Positions 1 through 8,059 of a stretch of DNA of 64,000 nt are shown one piece after another; within the stretch, counting starts at the first letter, position 1, and every line of letters starts with the position of its first letter. The stretch is from Burkholderiales bacterium (lineage in GTDB: Bacteria > Pseudomonadota > Gammaproteobacteria > Burkholderiales > Casimicrobiaceae). The translations under genes were made by a program, and so were the position numbers. The DNA lies in contig JABTUF010000005.1 of assembly GCA_015075645.1 (NCBI GenBank), positions 372,001-436,000 of the forward strand, written 5' to 3'. The notes beneath the pieces are model-generated. The model was not told where the DNA came from. It did not search any database and saw nothing but the letters and a program-made list of their open reading frames with translations.

Positions 1-1150
1 CGTGCCGCTCCTGCGTTCCGGGCGCTCGCGCGAGCATCCGGCAGATGCCGAAGCGTCGGCGGCGGTCTACCGCGACCGGAAACACGAACTCGACGCGGAC
101 GTCGCCTCCGGCGCGATCGGCGCGGACGAGCGCGACGCGACCAGCGCGGAACTGGTGGCGCGGCTGGGCGCGGAACTCGCCAGCGCGCCGCCCGCGCCCG
201 CCGTGCCGCCAGGACGCGCGTCGTGGATCGTCGCGATCGCGCTGGTGGCGATCGTGCCCGCGACGGCGCTCGTCGCCTACCTCGTGCTCGGCCGGCCCGA
301 TGCGCTCGACGCGAACGCCGCGCGGTCGCGATTCACCGATGCCGAGATCGTCGCGATGGTCGACCGCCTCGCGCAGCGCATGAAGGAGCACCCCGACGAT
401 CCGCAGGGCTGGTTGCTGCTCGGCCGCTCGATGGACGCGCTGCAGCGCTACCAGGAGGCGGCGCAAGCCTACGAACAGGCGGCCCTGCGGCTCCCCAACG
501 ATGCCGGCGTGCTCGCGGATTGGGCCGACGCTCTGGGCATGGCGCAAGGTCGCACGCTCGCCGGGCGGCCGACCGAACTCGTCGCGCAGGCCCTCGCGGC
601 GGACCCGCGCCATCCGAAGTCCCTCGCGCTGGCGGCTTCGGCCGCGATGGAGCGCGGTGACGACCAGGCCGCGATCGGTTACTGGCGGCGCCTGCTGGCG
701 GTCGTGCCTCCGGAGAGCGAGGACGCGAAGAGCATTCGCGAGACGATCGCAACGCTCGGAGGCGGCGCGCCGCGCGCGGCAGCGGAGCCTGCCGCGCCCG
801 CTGCCGCGGCGCGCGTCGCCGGCCGTGTCGTCGTCGCGCCGAAACTCGCAGCGCAAGTGACCCCCGACGCGACGCTGTTCGTGTACGCGCGCGCGGCGCA
901 GGGTTCGCGGATGCCGCTCGCGATCGTGCGGCGCGCCGCGCGCGACCTGCCGTTCGAGTTCGCGCTCGACGATTCGATGGCGATGTCGCGCGACGCCACG
1001 CTGTCGAGCGCATCCGAGGTGGTGGTCGAGGCGCGCGTTTCCGCATCGGGCAGCGCGACGCCGGCCAGCGGCGATCTCGCCGGCACGAGCGCTCCGGTGC
1101 GGCCGGGCACAGCGGGTATCGTCGTCACGATCGATCGCGTGCTGCCGTAG
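1..1150 (+). CDS. ccmI: CcmI, cytochrome c maturation TPR protein (5' end outside window)
   Basis: CcmI is the inner-membrane, periplasm-facing TPR protein that holds apocytochrome c for the CcmFH haem-ligation complex. The window opens inside the gene: the usual first membrane helix is missing and the visible part (382 residues) begins just after it, in the conserved loop around VYRDRKHELDADV. A membrane helix is visible at about residues 72-96, TPR repeats at about 125-240 (GWLLLGRSMDALQRYQEA), then the family's C-terminal domain starting near VAGRVVVAPKLA. Unusually, the rest of the ccm genes start only at 5982, so ccmI is separated from them by an accessory module. Family assignment is firm; the true start lies upstream of base 1. 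Confidence 0.9.
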   Translation, partial: VPLLRSGRSREHPADAEASAAVYRDRKHELDADVASGAIGADERDATSAELVARLGAELASAPPAPAVPPGRASWIVAIALVAIVPATALVAYLVLGRPDALDANAARSRFTDAEIVAMVDRLAQRMKEHPDDPQGWLLLGRSMDALQRYQEAAQAYEQAALRLPNDAGVLADWADALGMAQGRTLAGRPTELVAQALAADPRHPKSLALAASAAMERGDDQAAIGYWRRLLAVVPPESEDAKSIRETIATLGGGAPRAAAEPAAPAAAARVAGRVVVAPKLAAQVTPDATLFVYARAAQGSRMPLAIVRRAARDLPFEFALDDSMAMSRDATLSSASEVVVEARVSASGSATPASGDLAGTSAPVRPGTAGIVVTIDRVLP

Positions 1151-1203
1151 GGAGGATCCGCGTGGCGTCGCTGGCGGCACGTTGCGCGTCGGTGCGCGGT
1201 CGT

Positions 1204-1272
1204 CATGCGTCCGGCTTCAACCGGACGCCTTCCGCTCCGATGCGATGAACCCCGTCAGGCTAAAGCCTGACC
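1204..1272. repeat. REP-like palindromes downstream of ccmI
   Basis: Two hairpins follow ccmI: GCGTCCGG (1207-1214) pairs with CCGGACGC (1221-1228), and GTCAGGC (1254-1260) pairs with GCCTGAC (1265-1271). The second resembles the palindromes at 17073-17160. They probably act as mRNA 3' stabilisers or weak terminators. A 28-codon open frame at 1162-1248 (GTG, preceded by GGAGG) ends inside them. Confidence 0.6.
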
Positions 1273-1274
1273 CA

Positions 1275-1385
1275 CGAGGAGTTCGCAACGGCGCTCGATG
1301 CGCCACCGACCTGCGAGAAGTTCGCAACGGCGCTCGTTGCGCCACCGACCTGCGAGGAGTTCGCATCGGCGCTCGATGCGCCGCC
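1275..1385. repeat. 39-bp tandem repeat, about 2.8 copies
   Basis: Three head-to-tail copies start at 1275, 1314 and 1353. Copies 1 and 2 are 39 bp and differ at two positions; copy 3 diverges after about 30 bp. Each contains GGCGC-TCGAT(or TCGTT)-GCGCC, so each can fold into a small stem. Together with the palindromes before it and the pyrimidine-rich run at 1400-1433, this fills the ccmI to barrel-gene gap; no gene is seen there. Confidence 0.85.
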
Positions 1386-1432
1386 ACCGGAGACGCCGCC
1401 GCCTCTGTCCTCTGTCCTCTGACTCCTGTCTC

Positions 1433-1442
1433 CTGATATGAT
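1433..1442 (+). promoter_or_regulatory. Possible extended -10 for the barrel gene
   Basis: TGA-TATGAT at 1434-1442 fits an extended -10 element. No convincing -35 is present, and the start codon at 1454 would give an almost leaderless transcript. No Shine-Dalgarno sequence is visible before 1454. Weak call. Confidence 0.3.
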
Positions 1443-1453
1443 CCCCGCGCCCC

Positions 1454-2785
1454 ATGGCGCCCCTCACCCGACGCGTCGTCAGGACCGCCGCATTCGCGGC
1501 GATCACGCTAGCGGCAAGCTGGTCGACGGCGCACGCGCAGGCGCGGCCCGCCGACACGATCCGCGCGCTGGTCGAGGCGGGCCGCTCGTTCGAAGCCTGG
1601 CCGCTGTGCGAGGCGGCTGACCGGGTCGCCGAACCGCAGCTCGACCTGTGGTGCGGCATCGCCGCGGTCGACCTGGGACGCGCGCCCGAAGGCGTCGTGG
1701 CGCTGGAGCGCTACGTGCTGCGCCATCCGGCCGACGCGCGCGGGCGCCTCGAACTCGCCCGTGCGTACTTCGATGCCGGCGACGACATCGGTGCGCGCCG
1801 CGCGTTCGACGCCGTCCTCGCGACCGATCCGCCGCCCGCGGTGCGCACGAGCATCGGTCGCTACCTCGAAGCGATCGACGCGCGCGAGGCGCAGATCCGC
1901 CCCGGCGTGCGCGGCTGGATCGAACTGGGCGGCGGCTACGACAGCAACGTGAACGCGGGCGTGCAGCAAGCGAGCATCGCGCTGCCGGTGCTGGGCTCGG
2001 TCACCGTGGCGGACTTCGGCGTCGAGCAGGAGGCGGGATTCGGCTGGCTCGCCGGCAAGGTCGACGTCCACTACCCGGTCGCGCCCGGTGTCACGCTCTA
2101 CGGCGGACTCGCCGGCAGCGGCCAGTTCAACGCGGGGGCGAGCGAGTTCGACATCGCGCAGGGCGCCGCGCTGCTCGGCGCGAGCTGGCAGCGCGGCGCG
2201 CACACGATCTACGGCACCTACGCGCACGGCGAACTGCTGGTCGGCGGCGACCGCTACCGCTATTCCGACGGGCTCGCGGTGGAATGGCGCTACCTCGCGA
2301 ACGAACTCGTGACCGGGAGCATCACGCCGCAGTACGCGCGCATCGCGTTTCCCGGCGTCAACGAGGCGCGCGGCAGCGACTTCTACGCGCTGTCGCTCGC
2401 GGCGCGACGTGTCTGGCGCTCGCTCTGGCAGCCCGTGCTCAACCTGTCGGCGGTGGGCGCGCGCGAGGACAACCGCTACGACCTCGACTACCTGTCGCGC
2501 GACGTCTACGGCGCGACCGCCGACCTCACGCTCTCGCCCCGACCCGCGTGGGCGTTGAACGGGGCGTTCACGTTCCAGCGCAGCGACTACCGCGCTCCGA
2601 TGCCGCTGTTGGGTCTCGACCGGGTCGACGACTACTACGGCGCCTCGCTCGCCGCGCTCTACTTCTTCACCAGGTCGCTCACCGGCCGCATCGAGGCGCA
2701 GTTCACGCGCAACGATTCCAACATCGCGCTCTACCAGTACGACCGTCTGGTCGTGGGCGCGAAATTGCGTTACGACTTCCCCTGA
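1454..2785 (+). CDS. Slam/DUF560-like outer-membrane protein (type XI secretion candidate)
   Basis: A 443-residue protein with a signal peptide (about 1-29, cleaved near AHAQ), a periplasmic helical TPR-like part (about 30-150, e.g. EGVVALERYVLRHPADA), then an outer-membrane barrel from about residue 155 to the end. The barrel opens with GGGYDSNVNAG, which resembles the 'DSN-N' start of DUF560/surface lipoprotein assembly modulator barrels, and ends in LRYDFP. Slam proteins move proteins with TbpB-type barrels to the cell surface. The next gene, 10 bp downstream, encodes a protein with just such a C-terminal region, which supports a translocator-cargo pair. Family is inferred from architecture; a general TPR porin-like protein is the alternative. 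Confidence 0.75.
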   Translation: MAPLTRRVVRTAAFAAITLAASWSTAHAQARPADTIRALVEAGRSFEAWPLCEAADRVAEPQLDLWCGIAAVDLGRAPEGVVALERYVLRHPADARGRLELARAYFDAGDDIGARRAFDAVLATDPPPAVRTSIGRYLEAIDAREAQIRPGVRGWIELGGGYDSNVNAGVQQASIALPVLGSVTVADFGVEQEAGFGWLAGKVDVHYPVAPGVTLYGGLAGSGQFNAGASEFDIAQGAALLGASWQRGAHTIYGTYAHGELLVGGDRYRYSDGLAVEWRYLANELVTGSITPQYARIAFPGVNEARGSDFYALSLAARRVWRSLWQPVLNLSAVGAREDNRYDLDYLSRDVYGATADLTLSPRPAWALNGAFTFQRSDYRAPMPLLGLDRVDDYYGASLAALYFFTRSLTGRIEAQFTRNDSNIALYQYDRLVVGAKLRYDFP

Positions 2786-2795
2786 GGGTGACCGC

Positions 2796-4322
2796 ATGAC
2801 CCGCGTGCGCACGTCCGCCCCGCCGCTTCCCGCGGTCCTCGCCCGCGCGCTCCTCGTTCTCGCCGCAGTACTGGGTCCCGCGCTCGCCTCGGCGCAACCG
2901 GCCGAACTCGTGTTCACGACCGGCGAGGTCGCGATCGCCCGCGGCGCGGGTCGCGTCGCGGCCACCGCTGGCGCGCGCCTCGGCGCCGGCGACACGATCG
3001 TGACCGGCGAGCACGCCCGCGCGCAGCTGCGCTTCGCCGGCGGAGCCGTGATCGCCATCGCGCCCTCGTCCGAACTGCGCATCGCCGCGCTCGGCGAGGA
3101 ACCGACGCTCCATCTCGCGCGAGGCGCGATCCGGGCCGCGACGCCGCCGAGCGAATGGCCCCCGAGCGAATGGCCGCTGACCGGCCCGGTGCCGCGCGAA
3201 GTGATGCAGGTGACGACGCCGCAGGCGGCGATCGACGTGCGCAGCCTGCACCTCCAGATCGGCGTCTGCGCGCCGGGGGCCTGTCGCGACCCGGGCGCCG
3301 ATGCTCCCGCCGCGCCGGGCCTGTATGTCTCGGTGTACGACGGATCGGCCATCGCGACCGCGCCGGCGTTCACCGCCACCTTCCGCCAGCGCGAGTTCTA
3401 CGTCGTGCCGGACGGCGGCGCGCCGCAGAGGCTCATGGGTCCACCGGCGTTCCTGTCGCGCGCGATCGTCGATGCGCCGGTGAATGTCGCGGACGCCGCC
3501 GGGTTCCGCCGCGTGCCCGAGTTCGCACAGGGTCCGTACTCGTCGCTCCTCGCCACCGTGCGCTACCCCTACCAGTCGACGCAGGACCTCGCGCTCGGCG
3601 AGCCGGTCGCGCCGCCGATCGTGGGGGTCGTCGGCTCCGACGAAGCCACGCTCGAGATCCTGACCGACGTCGCCTCCGAACGCCTGAGGTTCGACCCGCT
3701 CGGCCGGCTCGTGGGCATCGACACCGAAACCCTCATCGCGTCGCTCGGCACCGCGAGCCTCGTCGACGCCGGCAGCAGCGTGTCGGGCGGCGCCAACCTC
3801 AACTGGGGCCGGTGGATGGGGCCGGGCTCGTCGATCGCGCAGCAGCTCCCCAACGGCGTGATCGTGAACAACGACGGCGGGAATCTGCACTACGTCTACG
3901 GCATCGCCTCGACCGAGCTTCCGACTTCCGGCATCGTCGAGTTCGCGCTCATCGGCGGCACGCGGCCCACCGATTCGGCCACCGGCGCGGTCGGCACGCT
4001 CGTCTCGGGCGGGCGCATCGGCGTCGACTTCGGCACCGCCCGGGTCAGCGTCAACGGACTGCAGGTCGGGTTCACCGACGCGACCTACACGCTGGGCGGC
4101 ACCGCGAGCCTCGTGGGACCGCTCTTCTCCACCACCGGCATCGGCGCGGCCGGGAGTTGCAGCGGCAGCGCGTGCCAGTCGCTGATCGCGACGAACTTCG
4201 CCGGATTCCTCGCGGGTCCGGGGGCGCAGGGGCTCGGTCTCGACTACTTCTTCAACACGCGCTCGGGCGTCATCGAAGGCGCGGCGGGCTATCGCCGCTG
4301 CGCGGCGCCGGGCAACTGCTGA
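2796..4322 (+). CDS. FecR-domain protein with TbpB-like C-terminal barrel, putative secreted cargo
   Basis: A 508-residue exported protein. The signal peptide (about 1-30) ends ALASAQ with no lipobox cysteine, so it is not an obvious lipoprotein. Residues about 33-110 form a FecR domain (GEVAIARGAG, GDTIVTGEHARAQLRFAGG). No cytoplasmic helix or membrane segment precedes it, so this is not the FecR of iron signalling. From about residue 360 the sequence is Gly/Ser-rich and strand-like, ending in FAGFLAGPGAQGLGLDYFF and GVIEGAAGYRR, reminiscent of the TbpB-type barrel of Slam cargo. Four Cys in two short pairs lie in the second half. It overlaps the convergent gene by 34 bp at its 3' end. Function not known. 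Confidence 0.7.
   Translation: MTRVRTSAPPLPAVLARALLVLAAVLGPALASAQPAELVFTTGEVAIARGAGRVAATAGARLGAGDTIVTGEHARAQLRFAGGAVIAIAPSSELRIAALGEEPTLHLARGAIRAATPPSEWPPSEWPLTGPVPREVMQVTTPQAAIDVRSLHLQIGVCAPGACRDPGADAPAAPGLYVSVYDGSAIATAPAFTATFRQREFYVVPDGGAPQRLMGPPAFLSRAIVDAPVNVADAAGFRRVPEFAQGPYSSLLATVRYPYQSTQDLALGEPVAPPIVGVVGSDEATLEILTDVASERLRFDPLGRLVGIDTETLIASLGTASLVDAGSSVSGGANLNWGRWMGPGSSIAQQLPNGVIVNNDGGNLHYVYGIASTELPTSGIVEFALIGGTRPTDSATGAVGTLVSGGRIGVDFGTARVSVNGLQVGFTDATYTLGGTASLVGPLFSTTGIGAAGSCSGSACQSLIATNFAGFLAGPGAQGLGLDYFFNTRSGVIEGAAGYRRCAAPGNC
3147..3176 (+). repeat. 15-bp in-frame tandem duplication
   Basis: Two adjacent copies of a 15-base unit (3147-3161, 3162-3176; one mismatch) give PSEWPPSEWP in the FecR-domain protein, just after the FecR fold. 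It is probably a slippage duplication in a linker. Confidence 0.9.
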
Positions 4323-5812
4323 TCGGCACGCCGCGCGGAGCGACGGCGCAGGCGCAGCGCTCCCGCGAACGCGACCGCGCAGGCGACGAACACCAGCATC
4401 AGCGGTCCGGGACCGGGCACGGGTACGGCGCCGTCCATCGCCTTGTCCGCGTCGAGCACGACGCCCTTGATCACGTAGAGTTCCAACGGGCCGGCCATCG
4501 CGACGGGCGCATCCGCGCCGCCACGGTGGCGCGCACACACGCGGAACGTCCCGGCACCGAGGTCGGTGAACACGAAGTGCGCGACACCGCCGCTCGCGAG
4601 CGGCAGCGTGCGCGCGATCGACGTGACCGGCGCGTCGCCGCTCTCGAACGGGTCGGGACAACGGGTCCCCCTGGCGGCGACCCACAGGTCCACGACACCG
4701 GTCGGCGTCCCCGAGAGCGACGCCACGGTCGCCGTCATCACGACCGACTGCCCGATCACCGCGGGGTTGGGAGCGAGATCGAGGGCGAGGACGCCCCCCG
4801 ATCCGGTGCCGTCGCCGACGACGAGCTCATAGTCCTGCGTCGCGGACTGGAACAGCCTGTCGCGCACGCGAAGCGTGAATCGGAAGGTGCCCGGCGCGGT
4901 CGGAACGCCGCCGATCTTGCCCGAACGTCCGAGCACGAGCCCCGGCGGCAGCGAACCCCCTGCGAGTTCGAACGCGTACGGCGCCAGGCCGCCTGCGGCT
5001 TCCACGACGACCGCGGCCGGCACCAGGACGGGCAACGGCGGCGACAACGGCGCGACCGACGTGAACTGCAGCGGAGGATTGATGACCACGACGACGACCC
5101 GTTGCGCGGTACCAAACGCCACGTGGTTGACGGCGCGAAGCGTCATCAGGAACTCGCCCGCCTGCGTCGGCTTGCCTGAGAGGGTGCGGGTCGCATCGTC
5201 GTAGGCGAGCCCCGGCGGCAGCCCGCTCGCCTCGACGGCGACCGGCGCGGAGCCGGTCACCGTGACGACGTGTCGATAGACGAGGCCGAGGTATCCGCGC
5301 GCCGGCGGCGGGGGCGAGGTGATCGTGGGCGGAATGCCGCCGATCACGCGGACGCTCGCGGTGAGACCTTCGACCGTCCCGCCGTCGATCGAACTCACGG
5401 CACCCAGCGTGAGCGCGACGTCGCCGTCGTCGTCCTGCTCGACGGTGATCGGGAAGGTCACGACGCAGGATGCGGACGCGCCGAGCGAACCGTTGCGGAA
5501 CCGGAATCCGGTCGCGGTCTCGGTCACGACACCGCCGCATGGGTTCAACGAGGGCGTGCCCCAGCGATGCATCACCGGCGGGAACACGACATCGAACGCG
5601 ATGCCGCCGATCGTCGCGTCGTCGGCCGTGTTGCCGAGCGCGACCTCGATCTGCGCGGGTCCGCCCGACCGGATCGTCGCTGGCGCGATGGCGAGTTCCG
5701 CCGTGAGAGAGCCCTGCGCGGACGCGGACGCCGCCGCGACCGCGCCGATCGCGGCCACGCCACACAGCCAGGTGCGAACGCGGCGGCGTCGGATTCGGAG
5801 GTCGGTCGCCAT
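4289..5812 (-). CDS. Ig-like surface protein with C-terminal sorting-type tail
   Basis: A 507-residue protein starting at ATG 5812. A long basic N-terminus and signal peptide (about 1-33, ASASAQ) lead into a strand-rich domain with the conserved pair CGG/CVVTF. Two putative Ig (He_PIG) repeats follow: SGLPPGLAYDDATRTLSGKP at about 200 and SLPPGLVLGRSGKIGG at about 285. Then comes a further Ig-like Big domain. The C-terminus is VPVPGPGPLM, a hydrophobic helix and RLRRRSARR, the three-part layout of IPTL/PEP-CTERM sorting tails but with an unusual short motif. It is convergent with the FecR-domain gene and overlaps it by 34 bp. Likely a surface or matrix protein; binding partner unknown. Confidence 0.75.
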   Translation of the reverse strand: MATDLRIRRRRVRTWLCGVAAIGAVAAASASAQGSLTAELAIAPATIRSGGPAQIEVALGNTADDATIGGIAFDVVFPPVMHRWGTPSLNPCGGVVTETATGFRFRNGSLGASASCVVTFPITVEQDDDGDVALTLGAVSSIDGGTVEGLTASVRVIGGIPPTITSPPPPARGYLGLVYRHVVTVTGSAPVAVEASGLPPGLAYDDATRTLSGKPTQAGEFLMTLRAVNHVAFGTAQRVVVVVINPPLQFTSVAPLSPPLPVLVPAAVVVEAAGGLAPYAFELAGGSLPPGLVLGRSGKIGGVPTAPGTFRFTLRVRDRLFQSATQDYELVVGDGTGSGGVLALDLAPNPAVIGQSVVMTATVASLSGTPTGVVDLWVAARGTRCPDPFESGDAPVTSIARTLPLASGGVAHFVFTDLGAGTFRVCARHRGGADAPVAMAGPLELYVIKGVVLDADKAMDGAVPVPGPGPLMLVFVACAVAFAGALRLRRRSARRADQQLPGAAQRR

Positions 5813-5860
5813 GCGAAACTCGTCGTGGTCGAACGGGCGCAACGCCCGGCAGGCAGCCGC

Positions 5861-5889
5861 ATCATAGCCTCGGCACGGACGGACGTCTG
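5861..5889 (-). promoter_or_regulatory. Candidate promoter for the Ig-like gene
   Basis: On the minus strand CAGACG, 17 bp, TATGAT (-10 at 5861-5866) lies 48 bp before the ATG at 5812. The -35 matches the consensus in only half its positions. Confidence 0.4.
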
Positions 5890-5890
5890 C

Positions 5891-5919
5891 CATGGGAGCC
5901 CGCGCGGCGCCGCTATAAT
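5891..5919 (+). promoter_or_regulatory. Candidate promoter for ccmABCDEFGH
   Basis: A perfect TATAAT at 5914-5919 lies 62 bp before ccmA, in the divergent gap. The hexamer 17 bp upstream (CATGGG) is a poor -35, so it may need an activator. Confidence 0.45.
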
Positions 5920-5981
5920 CCGCGTTCCTGGACGCTTCCCGGTCCGCCCCCGCCGCACGCCGGCGATCGCCCGCCCCACCG

Positions 5982-6599
5982 ATGCTCGAAGCGCACGACC
6001 TCGCCGCGCGGCGCGGCAACGCGCCCCTGTTCGCCGGCCTGGGCTTCCGCGTGGGCGAGGGCGAAGCGCTCGTCGTCACCGGCGCCAACGGGCGCGGCAA
6101 GACCACGCTGCTGCGCGTCCTCGCCGGACTCACGTTGCCCGAATCAGGCGAGGTCCGGCTCGACGGCGCGCGCGTGGTGCCGGGTTCGCCCGCGCTTCGC
6201 GCCGCCGTGACCTGGAGTGGCCACGCCGCGGCGCTGAAGGACGAACTCTCGGCGCGCGAGAACCTGGTTTCGCTCGCGGCGCTGTCGGGGATGCCGGTCG
6301 ACGAGACGGCGGTTGACAGCGCCCTCGAACGCGTGTCCCTTCGCTCCCGCCAGGGATTGCCGGCACGCTCGCTCTCGCAGGGCCAGCGGCGCCGCATCGG
6401 GCTCGCGCGTCTCGCGCTCTCGCGGCGGCGCGTGTGGATCCTGGACGAGCCCGCCACAGCGCTCGACGCCGACGGCGTCGCGACGCTCGAGGTGCTCGTC
6501 ACCGGCCATCTCGAGGCAGGCGGCCTCGCCGTCCTGTCCACCCACGCGCCGCTCGCGCTGCCGCCCGCGCGCATGCGGCCGCTCGCGCTCCAGGGATGA
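5982..6599 (+). CDS. ccmA: Haem exporter ATP-binding protein CcmA
   Basis: ATPase of the CcmABCD complex, which releases haem-loaded CcmE from CcmC at the inner membrane. The 205-residue protein shows the Walker A (GANGRGKTTLL, about residues 33-43), signature (LSQGQRRRIGLARL), Walker B (VWILDEP) and a switch His in STHAPL. Length fits the family. First gene of a tight operon; its TGA overlaps the ATG of ccmB by four bases (ATGA). The ATG start follows the candidate TATAAT at 5914. Confidence 0.97.
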   Translation: MLEAHDLAARRGNAPLFAGLGFRVGEGEALVVTGANGRGKTTLLRVLAGLTLPESGEVRLDGARVVPGSPALRAAVTWSGHAAALKDELSARENLVSLAALSGMPVDETAVDSALERVSLRSRQGLPARSLSQGQRRRIGLARLALSRRRVWILDEPATALDADGVATLEVLVTGHLEAGGLAVLSTHAPLALPPARMRPLALQG

Positions 6600-7306
6600 G
6601 CGTCACCGTCCCGGCGGAAGGAGACGAGCGCGACGGCGTACTCGCGGCCTTCGCGTGGGCGCTCGCGCGCGATCTCCGCATCGCGCTGCGCACGCGCTCG
6701 GAACTCGCCGTGCTGGTCGCGTTCTACGTCGTGGTGGCCACCCTGTTCCCGCTCGCGACCTCGCCGGATCGCACCGTCCTCGCGACGCTCGGTCCGGGCG
6801 TCCTGTGGGTGGCGGCGCTCCTCGCGTCCCTCATCTCGCTCCCGCGGCTGTTCGCTCAGGACCAGGCGGACGGCACGCTCGAGCAGATGGCGCTGTCGCC
6901 CTGGCCGCTCGCCGCCATCGTCTCCGGTAAAATAGCCGCGCACTGGCTGACGACGGGATTGCCGGTCGTCGTGCTCGCGCCGCTGGCCGCCCTGCCCTAC
7001 GGGCTCGACCGCGGCGCGGTCGGCGTGCTCGGCGCGAGCCTCGCGCTCGGGACGCCGATCCTCTCGCTCATCGGCGCGATCGGCGCTGCGCTGACGCTGG
7101 GGGCGCGCGGCGCCGGCGGACTCCTCGCCCTGCTCGTGCTGCCGCTGTATGTGCCGGTGCTGATCTTCGGTGCCGGCGCGGTCGATGCGTACCGTGCCGG
7201 CCTCGCGGTCGACGCGAATCTCTCGCTCCTCGGCGCCGGGCTGATCGCCGCCGCGCTCGGAGCGCCGTTCGCGGCCGCGGCGGCGGTACGCATCGCGCTC
7301 GACTGA
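6596..7306 (+). CDS. ccmB: Haem exporter permease CcmB
   Basis: Membrane subunit of the CcmABCD complex. The start is set by the ATGA overlap with ccmA, giving 236 residues beginning MSVTVPAEGD, slightly longer at the N-terminus than usual. Six hydrophobic helices are visible. The family motif region LPRLFAQDQADGTLEQMALS follows the second helix. It ends 6 bp before ccmC, so coupled translation is likely. Confidence 0.96.
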   Translation: MSVTVPAEGDERDGVLAAFAWALARDLRIALRTRSELAVLVAFYVVVATLFPLATSPDRTVLATLGPGVLWVAALLASLISLPRLFAQDQADGTLEQMALSPWPLAAIVSGKIAAHWLTTGLPVVVLAPLAALPYGLDRGAVGVLGASLALGTPILSLIGAIGAALTLGARGAGGLLALLVLPLYVPVLIFGAGAVDAYRAGLAVDANLSLLGAGLIAAALGAPFAAAAAVRIALD

Positions 7307-7312
7307 GATTTC

Positions 7313-8059
7313 ATGGCCAACCGCTGGTACTTCTACGCTTCGCCGGCGACCTTCTACCCGATCGCGCGCCGGCTCGCGCCCGTTTTCGCGATCGCGGCGA
7401 TGGCGCTCGCGGTCGCGGGTCTCTACGTCGGTTTCGTGGTCGCGCCGACCGACGCGACGCAGGGCGAGGCCTACCGGATCATCTACGTGCACGTCCCCAC
7501 CGCGTGGATGGCGATGTTCGTCTACCTCGTGATGGCGTTCTGGAGCGCGCTCGCGCTCGGCTTCAACACGCGGCTCTCGTCGATGATGGCGCAGGCGCTC
7601 GCGCCGTCGGGGGCGATCATGGCGGCGCTCGCGCTGTGGACCGGCGCGTTCTGGGGCCGGCCGACCTGGGGCACCTACTGGGCCTGGGACGCGCGCATGA
7701 CCTCGACCCTGATCCTCCTGTTCCTGTACTTCGGCGTGATCGCATTGCGCGGCGCGATCGACGACCCGCGACGCGCCGACCGCGCATGCGCAGTGCTCAC
7801 GCTGGTCGGCGCGGTGAACGTCCCGATCATCTATTTCTCGGTACGCTGGTGGAACACGCTGCACCAGGGCGCGAGCGTGAGCCTCACCGCGGCGCCGACG
7901 ATGGCGAAGACGATGCTCGCCGGGATGCTGCTGATGACCCTCGCCGCGTGGGCGTGGTGCATCGCCGCGGCGCTGTGGCGGGTCGCGGCCATCGTGCTCG
8001 AACGCGAGCGTGGCGCCGCGTGGATCGGCCCGCACGCGGCACTGGAGGGCCGGGCATGA
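7313..8059 (+). CDS. ccmC: Haem-handling protein CcmC
   Basis: CcmC loads haem onto CcmE in the periplasm. The 248-residue protein has six predicted helices and the tryptophan-rich WWD segment [18 protein letters not shown] near residue 120, flanked by two candidate haem-ligand histidines (IYVHVPTAW and NTLHQG). Its TGA overlaps the ccmD start (ATGA at 8056-8059). Length and order match betaproteobacterial ccm operons. Confidence 0.97.
   Translation: MANRWYFYASPATFYPIARRLAPVFAIAAMALAVAGLYVGFVVAPTDATQGEAYRIIYVHVPTAWMAMFVYLVMAFWSALALGFNTRLSSMMAQALAPSGAIMAALALWTGAFWGRPTWGTYWAWDARMTSTLILLFLYFGVIALRGAIDDPRRADRACAVLTLVGAVNVPIIYFSVRWWNTLHQGASVSLTAAPTMAKTMLAGMLLMTLAAWAWCIAAALWRVAAIVLERERGAAWIGPHAALEGRA

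Noticed and set aside
1275..1385. Possible CRISPR array
   Set aside because: Copies are directly adjacent with no spacers, and no cas gene is near; it is a simple tandem repeat. The heptamer elements likewise lack unique spacers.
4289..8035. A very long minus-strand open frame (over 1200 codons) covering the ccmABC genes
   Set aside because: Only its last 507 codons make sense (signal peptide, Ig repeats, sorting tail). The rest is Arg/Glu-rich antisense of the ccm genes, an effect of high GC.
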